Source: JAJPXI01 sp045602885 (GTDB lineage Bacteria > Bacillota > Clostridia > Oscillospirales > Oscillospiraceae). Taken from it: a stretch of DNA of 6,911 bases. Below the pieces are notes generated by a model, which saw only the letters and a program-made list of their open reading frames with translations, was not told where the DNA came from and searched no databases. Positions within the stretch are counted from its first letter, which is position 1, and every line of letters starts with the position of its first letter. The translations under genes were made by a program, and so were the position numbers. The stretch is from positions 1-6,911 of the forward strand of contig JAZSCJ010000050.1 of assembly GCA_045602885.1 (NCBI GenBank), written 5' to 3'. Positions 6,074-6,911 of this stretch are shown one piece after another.

Positions 6074-6113
6074 ACACCCCGGCGTGTTCCCTTAGGGAAA
6101 CACGCCGGGGTGT
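6074..6113 (-). terminator. Strong terminator hairpin after the methyltransferase gene
   Basis: Positions 6074-6088 pair with 6099-6113 (15 bp, no mismatch). After a single bulged A at 6098, 6089-6091 pair with 6095-6097 around a 3-nt TTA loop. The structure starts 17 nt past the methyltransferase stop codon on the minus strand and is followed there by only a short TTT (6073-6071 read on the minus strand). On the plus strand a TTTT lies about 7 nt beyond the stem. Position and strength support a terminator isolating the methyltransferase gene from the nrdD promoter. Confidence 0.75.
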
Positions 6114-6130
6114 ACTACACTTTTATGCGA

Positions 6131-6911
6131 TTACAGCACGACCAGGCCGTACTTTCGGCTCATTTGCTGCAAAAATTCCGGCTCGATCTCATCGGTTCCG
6201 TCCCAGAACGCACGGCCTTGATAAACACGCAGCGCAGCCTCCAGCAGCTCGGGCACGTCGGTGCTCAAACACAGTGCGTCTTTAATGACGTACTGGTTTT
6301 CGGCAAAGATGTCCACATCGTCCAGCTCCTGAATAACGATTTTCAGGGCGCTGCCCTGATCTTCGGCATCCAGAATATCCTCCATCAGATCGGGGGTGCA
6401 CTCGATACCCTCGCCCACATCAACCTCGGGGGTAATGAAGCGTGCTTCCTTTTCGCTGGCACAGGGGATGACGTCGGGATCCTGCTCAACGGGAGCAAAC
6501 TTGGTGAAGTCCACCTGCTCCACCGCCTGCTTGAGCGCGGCAATGTGCTCGGCCGTCGTACCGCAGCAGCCGCCAAAGATACGCACACCGGCGGCCGCCA
6601 TCTGCCCGACGTAAGAGGCAAACTCCTCGGGCGGGCAGTGATAGACCGTCTGTCCATGCTCCACGCAGGGCAGACCGGCATTGGGCTTTGCCATCAAGGG
6701 CACCGTGGCGTAAGGGGTCAGACGCTGCAGCTGCTCCAGCATGGTTTCCGGGCCGGTAGAGCAGTTGAGACCAAAGGCCGAAACGCCCATGCCCTGCATG
6801 ACAATAAGCGCCGCCAGCACATCGGTTCCCGACAGGGTGCGGCCATTTTCGTCGCAGGTGAAGGAGGCCCACACCGGCTTGTCCGACACCGACTTGACCG
6901 CCAGCACGGCG
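6131..6911 (-). CDS. Homocysteine S-methyltransferase family protein (5' end outside window)
   Basis: The open frame continues to the window edge, so only the last 260 or so residues are visible; the GTG at 6907 is an internal codon rather than the start. Numbering from 6907, the zinc-dependent homocysteine methyltransferase fold is shown by FGLNCSTGPE (45-54, Zn ligand C49), MAKPNAGLP (72-80), the YVGQMAAAGVRIFGG stretch, and FGGCCGTT (111-118, Zn ligands C114 and C115). Such domains transfer a methyl group to homocysteine to make methionine, as in the N-terminus of cobalamin-dependent MetH. About 140 residues follow the Zn motif. The last ~50 (ALCLSTDVPELLEAALRVYQGRAFW...KYGLVVL) resemble the later strands of a pterin-binding barrel, but the protein stops there, with no complete folate domain and no B12-binding domain. 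A strong hairpin follows the TAA stop, so the end seems natural. Whether the methyl donor comes from a partner corrinoid protein is not visible here. Confidence 0.88.
   Translation of the reverse strand, partial: AVLAVKSVSDKPVWASFTCDENGRTLSGTDVLAALIVMQGMGVSAFGLNCSTGPETMLEQLQRLTPYATVPLMAKPNAGLPCVEHGQTVYHCPPEEFASYVGQMAAAGVRIFGGCCGTTAEHIAALKQAVEQVDFTKFAPVEQDPDVIPCASEKEARFITPEVDVGEGIECTPDLMEDILDAEDQGSALKIVIQELDDVDIFAENQYVIKDALCLSTDVPELLEAALRVYQGRAFWDGTDEIEPEFLQQMSRKYGLVVL

Noticed and set aside
6063..6091. Perfect TTGACA on the plus strand, possible -35
   Set aside because: No -10-like hexamer follows at 16-18 bp; that region is the GC-rich terminator stem, and no plus-strand gene lies downstream.
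3546..6095. Plus-strand open frame of 849 codons
   Set aside because: It is the antisense shadow of nrdD, which is complete with every catalytic motif. The product is low-complexity Leu/Gly/Val/His-rich sequence with no ribosome site or domain.
1..6911. CRISPR array, insertion sequence, prophage or defence genes
   Set aside because: No spaced short repeats, transposase, integrase, nuclease or toxin-antitoxin signatures are seen on either strand; nearly all sequence is taken up by five conserved genes and short gaps.

Overview
All five genes in this window lie on the minus strand, so transcription runs from high to low coordinates. The content points to an anaerobic, GC-rich, low-oxygen-niche Firmicute. 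The best guess is a clostridial gut bacterium of the Oscillospiraceae/Ruminococcaceae type. The grounds are an oxygen-sensitive class III ribonucleotide reductase with its radical-SAM activase, a DUF1846 protein typical of Gram-positive anaerobes, a clostridial-style short homocysteine methyltransferase, and G/C-rich third codon positions. The taxon is inferred from protein character, not from a search.

Layout in order of transcription. (1) 6911-6131: the 3' part of a homocysteine S-methyltransferase family gene, cut by the window edge and closed by a strong hairpin at 6074-6113. (2) 6001-5865: the nrdD promoter (TTGACG, 17 bp, extended TATCAT) and a perfect palindromic NrdR box at 5931-5950. 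(3) 5864-3537: nrdD, anaerobic ribonucleoside-triphosphate reductase, 775 aa, with an ATP cone, an active-site Cys, a Cys cluster and a C-terminal glycyl-radical site. (4) A 120-bp spacer with two hairpins, then nrdG at 3416-2889, the activase that makes the glycyl radical. (5) A gap of about 200 bp holding a tRNA 3'-end-like sequence at 2830-2891 (plus strand) and a perfect 12-bp hairpin at 2790-2817. (6) 2688-1660: a YeiH/UPF0324 family membrane protein (putative sulfate exporter family). (7) 1515-31: a full-length DUF1846 (UPF0371) protein, with its own candidate promoter upstream and a perfect palindromic terminator at 1-24.

Functionally, nrdD and nrdG form one unit that makes dNTPs without oxygen, and the NrdR box ties it to the ATP/dATP-sensing RNR repressor. 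The other three genes look like independent units separated by hairpins. Nothing indicates a defence island, prophage or other new multi-gene system. The points most worth a second look are the NrdR operator arrangement, the tRNA-like relic overlapping the nrdG stop, the leftover pterin-domain-like tail on the methyltransferase, and the paired repeats around the DUF1846 promoter.
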